This document shows, one piece after another, positions 13,576 to 25,500 of a DNA stretch of 64,000 nt. Under the pieces are notes generated by a model that was not told the DNA's origin, did no database searches, and saw only the letters and a list, made by a program, of their open reading frames with translations. Every line of letters starts with the position of its first letter. The first letter of the stretch is position 1. Origin of the DNA: Alnus glutinosa (taxonomy: Eukaryota; Streptophyta; Magnoliopsida; Fagales; Betulaceae); contig NC_084894.1 of the NCBI RefSeq assembly GCF_958979055.1, positions 5,275,001 to 5,339,000 of the forward strand, read 5' to 3'. The position numbers were made by a program, and so were the translations under genes.

Positions 13576-16500
13576 AGAACTATATACAAGAAACTGGAAA
13601 CTGGTATGACCAGAATCTAAGTTGGATCATATATTATTTTAGAGGCTCTTAGTCCTGTTTTTTAAGACTAGGGTGAGTCACGTACTCGTTCGGGGCACAC
13701 CAATCTCTAGTATTAAATATCGCCTCCCATGGTTCTAGCTGTCTTTACTTCCTTTTGCTTTTATCTTCTGAATTATTTCAGCTGCTGATATTACGTACAA
13801 AAGAACTATCCCTGGAATGTGAGAAGCTAATTGACTTTATTCATTTTCAACATTGCAAAAATTTTTGGTCAGGTAGTATTGCATTTGTACCTAACATTTT
13901 CTTTCATCCGTTTTACATTTTTTTTTGTCACGTCATGATTGATGTGGTTGTGTTTCTTCATGATTCCCTTTCTCTACTTTTCCTATTTCTTTTATAGCCT
14001 TTTGGATGAGGGCAAGCACGCAGGTATTGTTTCCCAGGAAAAGCACTAACTTGGTGATTCAATAATTGTGACACAAGTGACAATTATTTAAATGTGTGAT
14101 GTGTCACTGGGTTTCACATGGCAATAGTTGGTAAAACATTATTGCTCTGTTGGAGTTTCCTGGCCTATTCTTTTGTTATTGATCTTTTATCTCTGTGTGT
14201 ATGTGGATCTGCTGTTGTAACATAAATATAACTTTCTCGTGTATACGTGTGTATCTTTTTTTCATTAACTTGTTGAAGTTTCCCCTGCGTACCTTTTCCA
14301 GCTGGCAATGAGCAAGAGGGTTGCGGAAAACAAGTCTCAGTTATTTGAATTAGATGGGCATGAAGCTTTAGGTTCATACTTGCGGATTCAACCTTGCTCT
14401 GATAATGCTCCAGAACTTTCTAAATGTTTGATTCAGTGGTATCGTGTATCGTCAGAAGGTGGCAAAAAGGAGCTTATATCAGGTATATGTGCTGTTATAT
14501 TTGCTGCTTTACATTTTATAGACTTTTGTGCTGTCTTTACGAGAATAAATTACCATAGTGATGGCCCTGTTGTGCTATTCTGTAAAAGCAATCCAACTTT
14601 ATGCAGAGATCTATGCTTCTTTCTTTTAGTCTTTTTCCTTATTGCAGCAAAAGTCCATGGCTTAATCCTTGACTTGTTATTCAGATTGTAAGATTGGAAG
14701 TTAAGAATCCGAGGATGTAAGGCATACTCATAAATTATGCATTCTCATCTGTGGTCAAGTTACAGTCATGGAAGGTCTTGGGCTCGTACAATCGTACAGG
14801 AGTATGAGCCCAAGACCTTCCATGACTGTATTCCAGTCCTTAACCAAAATGAGAAACCAAAATTTATTAAATGAAGTTTATTATTAGAAACCAAAATTTA
14901 TTCTAAAAATGCCAACCTGCACTCCCCAACTGACCTATTCCCATGAGCGTAGCTATTGCCTTGTAGGGGCAAAATAAAGGAATCTTTGCTGTCGTTTTCT
15001 TCATGTGCCCGGTAGACCAATGATTGCAGTGATGAGGACTTAAATATTTTACAGTTCCGCTAGATGAGGGAAGAGACCAAATAGTGTGGGGTTGTGAAAA
15101 TTCACGCGTTGACCTTTAATACAATTCATGTGTTGACCTTTAATACAACAGGAAGCATGGGCATAGTTGAGGGATGAGATGACAGGTAGAACGACCTCTA
15201 GTTAAGGGTTTGTTATACATTTTAATGTTGTTCCACACTTGCTAATCTGGAGATGCAGCACAAATGTTTTCATACAAATTCTACCAACTATGGTGATCCA
15301 TTGACAGTGTTCTGAATGCCTAGATAATTTCCTTCTGTTATTTTTATTTTGCGGTGGATGTGGCAATAAGAAATGATATAATTCATTTAGCAAATTCAAA
15401 TCTTCTCAAATTTGCTAATCTTGTATCACAGAATGTAAGTGGCAGATCAAAGTTTGATAAAGCAAATTTTGAGTTTGTAGAATAAACAAACTTCTTTAGC
15501 AAATTCTCTCACACTTTTGCTTGATCATACCCAGTCTTCCCTTGGTCATTGCCTATTCTTTTTTTTTTTTGATAAGTAAGAATTCATTAAAAAGCGCAGA
15601 GGGGCGCAACCCTAGTACACATGAAGTATACAAAGGAGTCCCTAAAAAGAGGACTGAAACGAACAAGAAAGTAAAAAATATATGCGTCATCTCACCTTGG
15701 GCTGATTACCTGCACATTCACTATTGCTTAGTAGGTTATGTTGTGCACAAATCCTGGGGAGATGGAGATCATAAAGTTACCATGGATAGTCAAGAAAAGG
15801 AGTTCTTTACATGCAAATTTCGTTGAGAGGAGTTGGTAAAGAAATGAATTTAATCACATACAGAATAGGCAGGTAGAGTTCACTCACATATTGTAGCCAA
15901 TGATCTTGGAAATATTAAGAATGAAATGAATCTTCCTCAAATTTATGTGTTTCTCTTTTATGTGATTATGTTCATTTGTGCTATTATTTATTTATTTTTA
16001 AAGTATCTACTTGTATAATTATTTGTTATTGGTTGCGGCCAACCGGTCATATTCTTATATCGACTTGTATGTATTTGTGGCTGGTTCTCTCTGGTTTCAC
16101 ATCATAATTTTGCCTTTTTGTACCCAAATTAGTTGTTGGTATTATAACTCAAATTTGTTAATGGTGGAAATCATGTTGACTTTATGTTCTAAGGTATCAA
16201 ACTGGATAGATAGAGCTGTAAAATTTGGTAGTTTTCTTTTGACCCCCTTTCCCCCTATTTCTGATGCTACTTTCCATATCTCAGGAGCTACAAAGTCAGT
16301 TTATGCTCCTGAGCCTTTTGATGTTGGGAGAATCTTGCAAGCTGACATTGTTTCAGAAGGACAGCAAATCACATTGACAACCGCTGGTCCCATAGATCCA
16401 GGTCTGGTTTTGATCCTTGCTCTCAATGGTTATTCCTTTGAGTGTTTTTTCCTTGATAAATTACATGCACCTGGTGGATTTTGAACCCACTACTTTCTCC

Positions 16501-19500
16501 ACCTTGTTTCTTACGAAGGGAGGCCTGCATTGTTTATTTGAGTTTGAAATATCAATTTGTGTGGTTTCCTTTTCACTTAATTTATTCAAAAGTAGTTAAT
16601 AAAGTGTTTTTATGGTTCTCGTATATGCAAATTATCTGTGCGCTTATACTGTTAAAATGAACTGAAAAAGGGCTGATGTTATCTTCTTGAGCAGCTGCTG
16701 GTTTGGGAAGCTATGTGGAAGCACTTGTGCGGAAACATGACCTTGAATTCAAGGTGTGTTTTCCTACTGTTCAAATTCCTCCTTTTATGTATGTGACTAA
16801 ATGTATGCCAGCATTCAATGCGTGACAACATATCAGTATTTGTTATAACCCTCAGAGTTTTCTTACATTAGGGTTATGCATCATTTTTGTGATAATCTTG
16901 ATACTTTGTCCATAATTCTACTTCTAGTGTGTAAGGTTGGTCATGGGTAAACTAAGGATCCATGACATATGTGTTTGGAATAGAAAGCACCATTTTGTTA
17001 AAAGGTTCTATGCGTCTGCCCTTTCTCAAGATGAAGACTCAGTTTTTTTTTTCTTCTTTTCGGATGGTATAGATTTTCTTTATCATTCTACTTCTAGTGT
17101 GTAAGGTTAGTCATGGGTAAATCTTAAACCAAGCTAACCACCCATTGATTACATCATGCTTGTTGATTTCCGGCTTGGTTTGAACTCAGGTCTATATCAA
17201 GGCCACATAGATGTAGCATCTTGAGATTGTATACTTCTTTTAAGCGAAATGAAAAGGTCACATAAAGCAAGTTGGAGACTTGCATTAGGGCAAAGCAGTC
17301 ACAAAATATCTTGAGGCTAAGTTACACTGAGGTTTGTCGTGCTTATGCCTTGTGAGCCAAGGTTACTTGAAAGGTGCATGTTTTGCCATATTTTGCCTTA
17401 CTTTGCCGATCTGGTGGTTAGGGGTGGGAGCAGTGTTGATTCGGGAGGTTAGGGCCTTGAAGGCGAGAGACGAGAGCTGGAGAGAAGAGAGGGTTTTCAT
17501 CGATAGATTTTCGGTTAGGAGAGATGATGAGAAAGGCAAGAGGCGAGAGAGGTAGATAGAGTGATAAGCAGTCTGCTGAGGCTAGAGAGAGGTTGAAATG
17601 AAACTCTAAAATAAGAAAGGACATATGGGCACCTGTCACTTTTTTTGGTATAGGCAGGGCTTCTGACACGTACCACCAATACCCAACCTGAAGGTGTCAA
17701 TTTTTTGATTTCCTGACACAGACTTGCTGATTGCTGTAAACCGACTGATTTAAGTAATTTTCTGGTTGGATCGGTTGGTTTTTTGTGTATTTTGCCCACC
17801 TCTAATTAGAACTGGGAAGCGCACTATAGGGAGTGGTTGGCTTCTCATTTAATTTTGCCGTGTTACAGTTTCTCCTCTCAAAAGTTTCTATTCTTTCCCC
17901 ATAATTTTTCCAAGAACCAAACGTATGTGAATAACGAAAATTTGAGAGAATTTTACTTTCCCAAACATTAGTACCCGTTTAATATATAATCCAAACAAGC
18001 AATCAAACAACGACCATAATTGGACACAAGCAGATCTACCAAACGTACCTTCACAACTTCAAGAAGAGAAAGGAGAAGCAAAAGCCAAAAAAAAAAAAAG
18101 AAAAAAAAAAGAGGAGGGAAGGAAGACAGAATTCGAAAGCCAAACATAGACTAAAACAGTGAAAAGCCATCATTGAAACGTAGCTCTAGAAACGTTCTAA
18201 TCGAATATGGAGCAGGAATTGAGAGAAACAAGGGAAGCAAAGGGAGAAGGGTTTGTATAGGAAACCATGCCGTTGAGATCTCCTTGACCAGTGATCCTCT
18301 TTTCTGGTGTTGTAGTGAGAACTCATGGTAAAGTAGAAGTTGTCATTTTCGGATGAAAGGGAGGACGTGCGGTTTTGGGTGTGAAGGATCCCAAGAGAAT
18401 ACAAATATTTGGGGAAAATTAAACGGATTCAAAGATGCATGCAACACTGTGGGTGTGATTTTCTGTTGATTTTGTTGAAGATTTAGTGATTTTATGCGCT
18501 TGATTGAGAAAAAAAGAAACAGAAATAGGGATTTCAAATGGGTGAGAGAGACTAGATAAGAGAATTGGGAAAGGGATTTCAAATGGGCGCAGATCTGTTT
18601 AGAGGGTGTGATTTTGTGTTCCGTGACCATGCATTTAGGTTTCAGCCTATGAAAACATGCCATGTGTATATGTAGTGGGGAAGTAAAAATATTTTGAAAT
18701 TTATTAGAAGGGATATTCGTAGGTTCAGTGCATATTGGTTTCTCAACATTATAAACCGAATGCCAAATTAAAATTTCAGTTTTTCACAATTGCCACACCA
18801 AACTGAACTGCTTGACATGTCGAAACAAACTTGAAATTAGCTTATTTGGTTGGTTTCAGTTGATCTGATTGGTTTTATCTGTTTCATGTGAATCCTTAGT
18901 TATGCATTATTTGTCTTCTTCTTCTTCTTCTTCACTCTTCTTTTCTTTTTCATTCTTTCTTTCTTCTTCTTTATTTATTTTTTTTTTTTTTGGGCATTGT
19001 AGTTGGATTATGGGAATTAGCTGTATATTTCTATCACCTGTAGATATGCTCTCTTTTTGACGTTTGTTTTTTCACTTTACAGGTAGTTGTCACCCAGATG
19101 AATGGTGTAAATTATGCATCAGAATCCATTCATGTGCTTCATGTGGGAAAGATGAGGATAAAACTTTGTAAAGGAAAGACAACACTTGCTAAAGAATACT
19201 ATTCCACTTTAATGCAGGTAATTACAATTTTTTTATTTTTATTTTTCCTTTTAAAAAATGGGCCTAGAATGGTTTTGCATTTACCTCCTACCCTCATTTT
19301 TTACATACTCTTGTTCAAGCGAACAATGTAGACATTTCATTTGCCTGTGGAAAAAAGAAAAAGAAAAACTGTTATGTGGAACACAATATATGTGTGTGTA
19401 TGTGTGGCGGACTTGCATTTTTTGGTTCCCACCCCTAAGTGGCATTTTCTCTTGCATTTTTTTTTTTAAAAAAAAAATTATAATTTCATTTCATTATCTT

Positions 19501-20458
19501 AAGCTCTTTGCTTTCATTTGCTACACAATTTACTGAAATTTTTCGGTGTTTGTGATGTGGTTTTGGTCGACCATGATTTATTCTAGCCTTTAAACAAGAA
19601 AAAATATATGAATAGAACAAAAGACGGGCGCAAAATACGCATCAGTAATGAGGGGTGGGACGGCAGTTATTGAACACAACCCCAAATCAACGAGATCTTT
19701 GAACATATATGAGGGTTCAATGTGACCATGGAGGGAAGGTGTGCTACAACTAACATAACAGCCAGCTGAAAAACGCTAGCTAGCTAGGCTAGCACACAAT
19801 GGTTTCTCTGATAGGGGCTCGTTTCTTCAAGCTCCGCCCAACCTTCTTATTTAAAACCTTACCAAAGTATTTTTCTTTTGGTCTCAATAAGTCACATCTC
19901 ATATCAGTTATTTCTGACTCTGTTTTATCATATGCCTTAGCTATGCGGAGTTAGAGGAGGTGGGAATGCTGCAGCTCAGGCATTGTTTTGGCAGGCAAAG
20001 AAAGGACTTTCCTTTGTAATAGCCTTTGAATCGGAGAGAGAGAGGAATGCAGCTATTATGCTGGCCAGGAGGTTTGCTTTCGATTGTAATGTATGTATTT
20101 CTTAAAGTTCTTTCAAGCTATGGCTTATATTAAAGTTTCTAGTTATCACTTCCGGACAAAGTTTTCCTCTAAATTAAATTGAAAGAAATTTTTCAAATTC
20201 AGTTTTTTAAACTGATATCTGCCCAAAATGCATGTAAAAATCACATGCTATATTAAAGATACATGTGAGAATTAAACATGCACGTGATAAACAGATGTTT
20301 GTTTAACAAACTGGGTTGGAGCAGTTTGGAAGAAAACTTTGCCGTCACTTAAATCTATCGTCTTTTTTCCCCATTGCTTTATTTTACTGATTTGCAAACG
20401 CTTAAAATCCCAGATCATGCTAGCTGGGCCAGATGACAGAGCTCCTTTGGGAACCTAA
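6792..20458 (+). CDS. SCAB1: Stomatal closure-related actin-binding protein 1 (SCAB1), 12 exons, 494 aa
   Basis: Plant-specific F-actin binding, bundling and stabilising protein, known in Arabidopsis to act in guard-cell actin rearrangement during stomatal closure. Coding exons read by eye: 6792-7073, 7637-7765, 8313-8405, 10521-10661, 10995-11063, 12442-12525, 14302-14482, 16285-16401, 16695-16753, 19083-19217, 19941-20090, 20414-20458. All junctions are GT/AG and the frame stays open to TAA at 20456-20458. The total of 494 residues compares with about 496 in Arabidopsis. The N-terminus (MTRVSRDFGDTMQKEAVPAV) matches the family closely. Residues about 70-280 are Glu/Lys/Leu-rich coiled coil. 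Residues about 280-385 correspond to the Ig-like domain (YLRIQPCSDNAPELSKC; SVYAPEPFDVGR). Residues about 386-494 form the PH-like domain and the AGPDDRAPLGT tail. Exon phases are kept across the Ig part (exons 7-9). Nothing suggests a pseudogene. Introns 3, 5, 6, 7 and 11 carry the insertions listed separately. Confidence 0.93.
8189..8227 (+). repeat. Long poly-T tract in SCAB1 intron 2
   Basis: A run of about 38 T, 85 bases before the exon 3 acceptor. It is probably a slippage-prone tract or an old retroelement tail on the opposite strand. Confidence 0.8.
8888..9392 (+). mobile_element. TRIM-type small LTR retroelement fossil in SCAB1 intron 3
   Basis: Two direct terminal repeats of about 205 bp (8888-9093 and 9189-9392) share CATATTGGGAAGATGA-like starts, GGGCTTTATAAGTGATTCT middles and GGTCATTA ends. 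Two bases after the first repeat lies TGGTATCAGAGCC, a primer-binding site matching initiator-Met tRNA. Just before the second repeat is a purine tract, AAGGGGGAGAG. The interior is only about 95 bp, so it is non-autonomous. The repeats have diverged clearly, so it looks old. No clear target-site duplication. Confidence 0.75.
9466..10145 (+). mobile_element. LINE-derived insertion (about 680 bp) with 10-bp target-site duplication, SCAB1 intron 3
   Basis: AAGCTTGAAG flanks it at 9456-9465 and 10146-10155. It ends in an A-run after a typical plant LINE 3' end (CTTGTACCCTCCTTGTATGC, then TTTAATGCTATT). Inside, a plus frame to 9950 (KGTKKGFLDFLTLVDKGQRP, then Lys/Arg-rich KQKGKREVKN) looks like the basic C-terminus of a LINE ORF1. 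ORF1-like sequence runs straight into 3' UTR with no ORF2, so this seems to be an internally deleted, non-autonomous copy. A G-run sits at 9550-9568. Confidence 0.6.
11944..12044 (+). mobile_element. 5'-truncated LINE 3' end with 13-bp target-site duplication, SCAB1 intron 5
   Basis: AGATATTCAAAGA is present at 11931-11943 and again at 12045-12057. The 101-bp insert ends with the plant LINE tail pattern (GTGTACTTAGGAGCGCCTTA, then ACTTATCAAAAAAA). This is direct evidence of target-primed insertion with severe 5' truncation. Confidence 0.75.
12895..13098 (-). mobile_element. tRNA-derived SINE, SCAB1 intron 6
   Basis: On the minus strand it starts near CAGGGTGCAACCTAGTGCTC (A-box-like), has a B-box-like AGTTTGATTCC about 50 bases on, and ends in an A-run (TTTTTTTT at 12896-12904 on the plus strand). 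The roughly 200-bp length and head-to-tail order fit a plant SINE. No target-site duplication recognised. Confidence 0.5.
13541..13572 (+). repeat. (CT)n microsatellite, SCAB1 intron 6
   Basis: About 16 uninterrupted CT units. Confidence 0.85.
14761..14830. repeat. Near-perfect 29-bp inverted repeat (hairpin), SCAB1 intron 7
   Basis: Arms 14761-14789 and 14802-14830 pair with one mismatch across a 12-nt loop. The arm core is GGAAGGTCTTGGGCTC facing GAGCCCAAGACCTTCC. Pairing stops at once outside the arms. It could be a short foldback insertion or a template-switch product. It is transcribed as part of the SCAB1 intron. Confidence 0.8.
15552..15660 (-). mobile_element. LINE 3' end in reverse orientation, SCAB1 intron 7
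   Basis: Read on the minus strand: CTTCATGTGTACTAGGGTTG, GCGCCCCTCTGCGC, TTTAATGAATTCTTACTTATC, then a run of A. This is the same 3'-end signature as at 11944-12044. The 5' limit is uncertain. Confidence 0.6.
16911..17125 (+). repeat. Short direct duplication in SCAB1 intron 9
   Basis: About 38 bp containing CTACTTCTAGTGTGTAAGGT and AGTCATGGGTAAA occurs at 16917-16951 and again at 17090-17122, nearly unchanged. No element ends were seen. Confidence 0.5.
20152..20344. mobile_element. MITE in SCAB1 intron 11, family B
   Basis: TCACTT flanks the element at 20146-20151 and 20345-20350. The termini are inverted: CCGGACAAAGTTTTCCTCTA at the left and GGAAGAAAACTTTGCCG at the right. The same AAAGTTTTTCTCTAAATTGG arm occurs in the larger element at 21428-21806. 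Confidence 0.6.
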
Positions 20459-21427
20459 AGGACTTCCATGGATCCTATTTTCTCTAAATGTAATTATTTG
20501 AGTTCTCCCACTTATCATGTATTATAAGTTTGTAATAGTAGAGATGGTATTGTATAATTGATCTGGGGCTTCCACAATTTTTTATTTTTATTTTTTTTGA
20601 TTTTTTGAGTTTTTCTTCCCCAACACCAAGGCATTTTTTTTTTATTTGCCTTTTTGTCCGAGTGTTAAAAAAGTTTCCCACTTGCATTTGATGGAATTAT
20701 TGCAGCTCATTGTAAATCTGTAATACATTACTGGAGGTTTTGATTGATTGGTATATTTGATGACTGGTGAATGGTTGATGATTGCCATTGGAGTTCAATG
20801 TGCTACATTACTCTATGAAGATTTAAGGAACAATTTCATTAACATCACAATCTATTTATATTATTACTTCATTCGAACACCTCAAATCTATGCTCATTTT
20901 GATAGGCACATCAACTATGTTATCTTATAAATTTGATTGTACATGAACCACCTGCGTGGTTGAGACCTATGTTTTTACCAATGTTAAGGTAGAATCAAAA
21001 ATTCAAAAGGGAAAGAAAATCAGAAAAGAATGAGAACATTAATAACCACAATTATGGCAAAACCCCGATTCGGGTAGTCATTTATTTCGTACGCAATGCA
21101 CAAAAATATCTTCAATAAATTTGCTCTTCCTCTTTATAAGACTGTTGTTACGTGAACGTGTAGCGGATCTGGTAACTCGATCTTTGACAAGAGGTGGATC
21201 TAGTAACTCGATTTCGGCAAGGGTAGGAGTCTTGTTCTTACATATTTTGCTACACGACTCCTGCCGTACTTATCCATAGCACGCCCATATTATAGCAAAT
21301 GTCGCTTGTCAAAATTATACTCAATGCCATTGTCCACTTGAAAAATGCGATTTCTCATGGCATCTCTGCACACCAAATGCTCTTCCAAGGAAACTTGACA
21401 TTTATAATTCCTCTTAAAGTTGTATTG
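20459..21427. other. SCAB1 3' flank and intergenic DNA
   Basis: No gene recognised. About 21157-21228 holds a degenerate duplication of GGATCTGGTAACTCGAT (GGATCTAGTAACTCGAT). The 3' UTR of SCAB1 must lie at the left end, but no polyadenylation site stands out. Confidence 0.35.
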
Positions 21428-21806
21428 GATAAAGTTTCTCTCTAAATTGGGCGGAAGGAATTTATTTCAACCCAATTTATAAAATTATTATGTGTCTGGT
21501 TTCATGTGAGGAGTGAGTAAAGTTAGGGACCATTTTTTTTATTCTCTTAATGTTGATGTGTCTTTTAAAATTACCATTGGATCAAAATTTAATAATGATT
21601 TTAAAAGCCACATCAATTTTGGGAGGATAAAATGATGGCCTCTAGCATTACTCATGAGGAATATCAGATTTTTTAATACAAATTTCTCCAACTCTTTTAA
21701 TATCATTAAAAATGTATGTGCTTTTCACATGCTCAAGGAATACATGACAATTTTATAGACAAATTTGAAAAAAATTCTTTTAACCCAATTTAGAGAAAAA
21801 CTTTGT
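21428..21806. mobile_element. Nested MITEs: family B element containing a GAGTAA-ended MITE
   Basis: The outer arms AAAGTTTCTCTCTAAATTGG and CCAATTTAGAGAAAAACTTT are inverted copies. Inside, about 21514-21653 is a second element with its own inverted ends (GAGTAAAGTTAGGGACCAT facing ATGGCCTCTAGCATTACTC) and AATGTTGATGTG facing CACATCAATT. The inner one therefore inserted later. Confidence 0.6.
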
Positions 21807-22592
21807 TTTAGTTCGAGATAATTGATGTTAAAATATAAAATAAAATAAATAAAAATTAAATAGAATGCAAAAAAAGATTTGGAAAAGAGAGACAAAAGAG
21901 GGATTTAACGAGGTCTACCTTAACCTAATAGGATCCTCTCAATTTCAGTTGAAATAGAAACTAACTATTTCATCGTCCAGATTAAATTGTTTAATTATAT
22001 TTTGATATTTTTGAATAAAAAGAATAAATTATCTCTGATTTTTTTTTTTAAAAGTTAATTATCTCAGTATTTTATTAATGCTGGGATATTATTAAATAGT
22101 ATTTCTGAACATATTAGGTTGAGTGCGCCCATCTACCAAATAAATCAAACAAATTTATTCAAAAAAAAAAAATGTCAAACAAAAACAGGAAAAGTTTGGA
22201 TTTCCTGAACATAAACATTTTTTTTTTTGAAACCTCCAGAACATAAACATAAACATAAACCCACAAGGTTTATGTTTCGGACTTCCACCGTGCCGCCGAC
22301 TCGCCGCCAACAGGGCTTTAAGACGCGCAAGGTTTCTGCGGATCCCAACTTGGAAGCGCGCTCATCTTCAGAGTAGCGTAGGCGAATTCGCTTAATCGGA
22401 GAAGTCCTGTGACGATTGTTAGCCTTCCAAACAATAGCGTAAGAATCCTCGTGGCCTTCTCTGACGATTTTGCACTGACCCATGTGCAAGAGCGTGGGAA
22501 ATTCAAGGTTTACTTGATTTGATTTCCCATTCCCTTGGAAATTCATCTCTCTCTCTCTCTGAATTTATTTCTTTGTTTATATATACGAAGTT
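21807..22592 (+). promoter_or_regulatory. EFL1: EFL1 upstream region and 5' leader
   Basis: Bases 22262-22510 are notably GC-richer than their surroundings and probably belong to the transcribed leader. A CT repeat lies at 22547-22560. TATATATA at 22579-22586 is only a few bases before the start codon, so it is not a usable TATA box. No promoter element could be assigned. Confidence 0.35.
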
Positions 22593-25500
22593 ATGGTTGG
22601 TTCTGATTCTGATTCTGATTCCGATTCTGAGACCCGGAAAATCCGAAACATATGCATACTAGCACACGTTGATCACGGCAAGACCACGCTTGCCGACCAC
22701 TTGATCGCTGCCTCGGGTGGGGGCGTGCTCCACCCGAAGCTGGCGGGGCGCCTTCGTTTCATGGACTATTTGGACGAGGAACAAAGGCGTGCCATCACGA
22801 TGAAGAGCTCCTCCATTGCTCTTCACTACAAGGGTCACTCCGTTAACCTCATAGACTCCCCTGGCCACATGGACTTCTGTAGTGAAGTCTCCACCGCCGC
22901 TAGGCTAAGCGATGGTGCGTTGATATTGGTTGATGCCGTGGAGGGCGTCCATATCCAGACTCATGCCGTTTTGAGGCAATGCTGGATAGAGAAGCTGTCA
23001 CCGTGTTTGGTGCTCAATAAGATTGATAGGTTGATTTATGAGTTGAAGTTGAGTCCAATGGAGGCGTATACCCGGTTGTTGAGGATTGTTCATGAGGTTA
23101 ATGGGATTGTCAGCGGGTATAAGTCGGAGAAGTATTTGTCCGATGTTGATTCAGTGCTTGCGGGGCCGGTGGGGGAGATGGGTGATGATGAGAGTTTTGA
23201 GTTTGTGGAGGATGATGAGGAGGATACATTTCAACCCCAAAAGGGGAATGTAGCTTTTGTGTGTGCATTAGATGGGTGGGGTTTTGGAATTCATGAATTT
23301 GCTGAGTTCTATGCTTCGAAGCTTGGGGCGAGTGCTGCTGCATTGCAGAAGGCTTTGTGGGGTCCCCGGTATTTCAATCCAAAGACGAAGATGATTGTGG
23401 GGAAGAAGGGAATTGGTGGAGGCAATAAGGCTCGGCCCATGTTTGTTCAGTTTGTGCTTGAGCCGCTTTGGCAGGTTTACCAAGCGGCTTTGGATGCCGA
23501 CGGGAATAAAGGGATGATTGAGAAAGTGATTAAGTCATTTAATTTGTCTGTTCCAGTTCGTGAGCTTCAGAACAAGGACCAGAAAGTTGTGCTTCAAGCT
23601 GTTATGAGCCGTTGGCTTCCTCTGTCGGATGCTATATTATCAATGGTGGTTAAGTGTATGCCGGACCCTATTGCAGCACAATCATTTCGTGTATCACGTT
23701 TGCTGCCGAAGAGAGAGGTCCTGGATAATATGGTTGATTCTAATGTGCTTGCAGAGGCAGAACTGGTTAGAAAATCTGTCGAGGCTTGTGATTCGAGGAT
23801 TGAAGCTCCTTGTGTTGCTTTTGTTTCCAAGATGTTTGCTGTGCCGGTAAAAATGCTTCCACAAAGGGGTTTACATGGAGAGGTTATAAACAGTCCAACT
23901 GAAGAAAGTGGAGAGGGTGAGTCGGATGAGTGTTTCCTTGCATTTGCTAGGATCTTTAGCGGGGTTCTTTATTCAAGGCAGAGGGTTTTTGTGCTCTCAG
24001 CTTTATATGATCCACTAAAAGGGGACTCAATGCAGAAGCATGTGCAGGAGGCTGAGTTGCAATCCATGTATTTAATGATGGGCCAAGGCTTAAAACCAGT
24101 GGCTTCTGCAAAGGCAGGGAATGTTGTGGCAATTGGAGGCCTTGGTCACCACATACTGAAAAGTGCAACTCTGTCATCAACAAGGAACTGCTGGCCTTTC
24201 TCAAGTATGATATTCCAGGTTTCCCCAACTCTTAGAGTTGCTATTGAGCCATCTGATCCAGCGGACATGGGTGCACTTTTGAGAGGTTTAAAGCTTCTGA
24301 ATCGGGCAGACCCATTTGTGGAGGTCACTGTTTCTGCAAGGGGTGAACATGTCCTGGCTGCTGCAGGAGAAGTTCATCTAGAAAGATGCATAAAGGATTT
24401 GAAGGACCGGTTTGCGAAAGTAAGGTTGGAAGTCTCTTCCCCTCTTGTGTCCTATAAAGAGACCATTGAGGGAGAGGTTTCCCATATGCTGGAGAATTTA
24501 AAATCAATTAATGCAGGTTCAGATTATGTTGAGAAGACAACACCAAATGGAAGATGCGTAGTCCGGGTGCAAGTCATGAAGCTTCCTCCTACTCTAACAA
24601 AGGTGCTTGATGAAAATTCTGATTTACTTGGAGATATTATTGGAGCTAAGTCTGGGCAAACCAATAAAAGTTTTGAAACCCGGAGATCAAACATTGTGGA
24701 AGATGAGAATCCAATTGAAGTATTTAAGAAACGCATAATGGATGCTGTGGAGAAAGATATTTTGTCAATGACTGAGATTGACAATGAACGGGCTGACAAA
24801 TGTAGAGTAAAGTGGCAAAAGCTTCTTAAGAGGATTTGGGCACTCGGGCCTAGGCATATTGGTCCTAATATCCTCTTTATCCCGGATTTCAAAAGAAGGG
24901 GTGCCGACTCCTCTATTCTTATACGTGGTTCTCCTTTTGTATCTGAGAGATTGGGCATTGTGGACGAGTCTATTGATGGTGACACAGCTGCTGAGACATC
25001 TTCAGAAGTAACTCAAGCGTTATCCATGGAAGCAGAGCGACTTGAGAGTAGTGTTGTATCAGGGTTTCAACTTGCTACAGCATCTGGACCGTTATGTGAT
25101 GAATCTATGTGGGGTTTGGCATTCGTTGTTGAGGCTTACATTTCTCCATTTATGGGGCAGGCTGATGAGTCGGAATCTCACCAACAACCGGAGCAGTATG
25201 GCATCTTCACAGGACAGGTTATTACAGCTGTCAAAGATGCTTGTAGGGTGGCTGTGCTTCAGAAGAAGCCGAGACTTGTGGAAGCCATGTACTTCTGTGA
25301 GTTGAACACCGCTCCTGAATATTTGGGTCCCATGTATGCAGTGCTTGGTCGAAGGCGGGCCCGAGTGAGCAAGGAAGTAATGCAGGAAGGTTCCCCGTTG
25401 TTCACTGTGCATGCTTATGTGCCAATTTCTGAAAGCTTTGGTTTCGCCGATGAACTTAGAAGATGGACTTCTGGAGCTGCTAGTGCTCTTCTTGTGCTTA

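Noticed and set aside
17334-18663. Several frames in SCAB1 intron 9 (about 17.3-18.7 kb) as a nested gene
   Set aside because: Frames are short, overlap on both strands and show no domain. They come from purine- or pyrimidine-rich DNA.
22175-22546. 123-residue minus-strand frame just upstream of EFL1
   Set aside because: No recognisable domain. It lies in what is more simply the GC-rich EFL1 leader.
22579-22586. TATATATA before the EFL1 start codon as a TATA box
   Set aside because: Only about 7-14 bases before the ATG, too close for a promoter of this gene.
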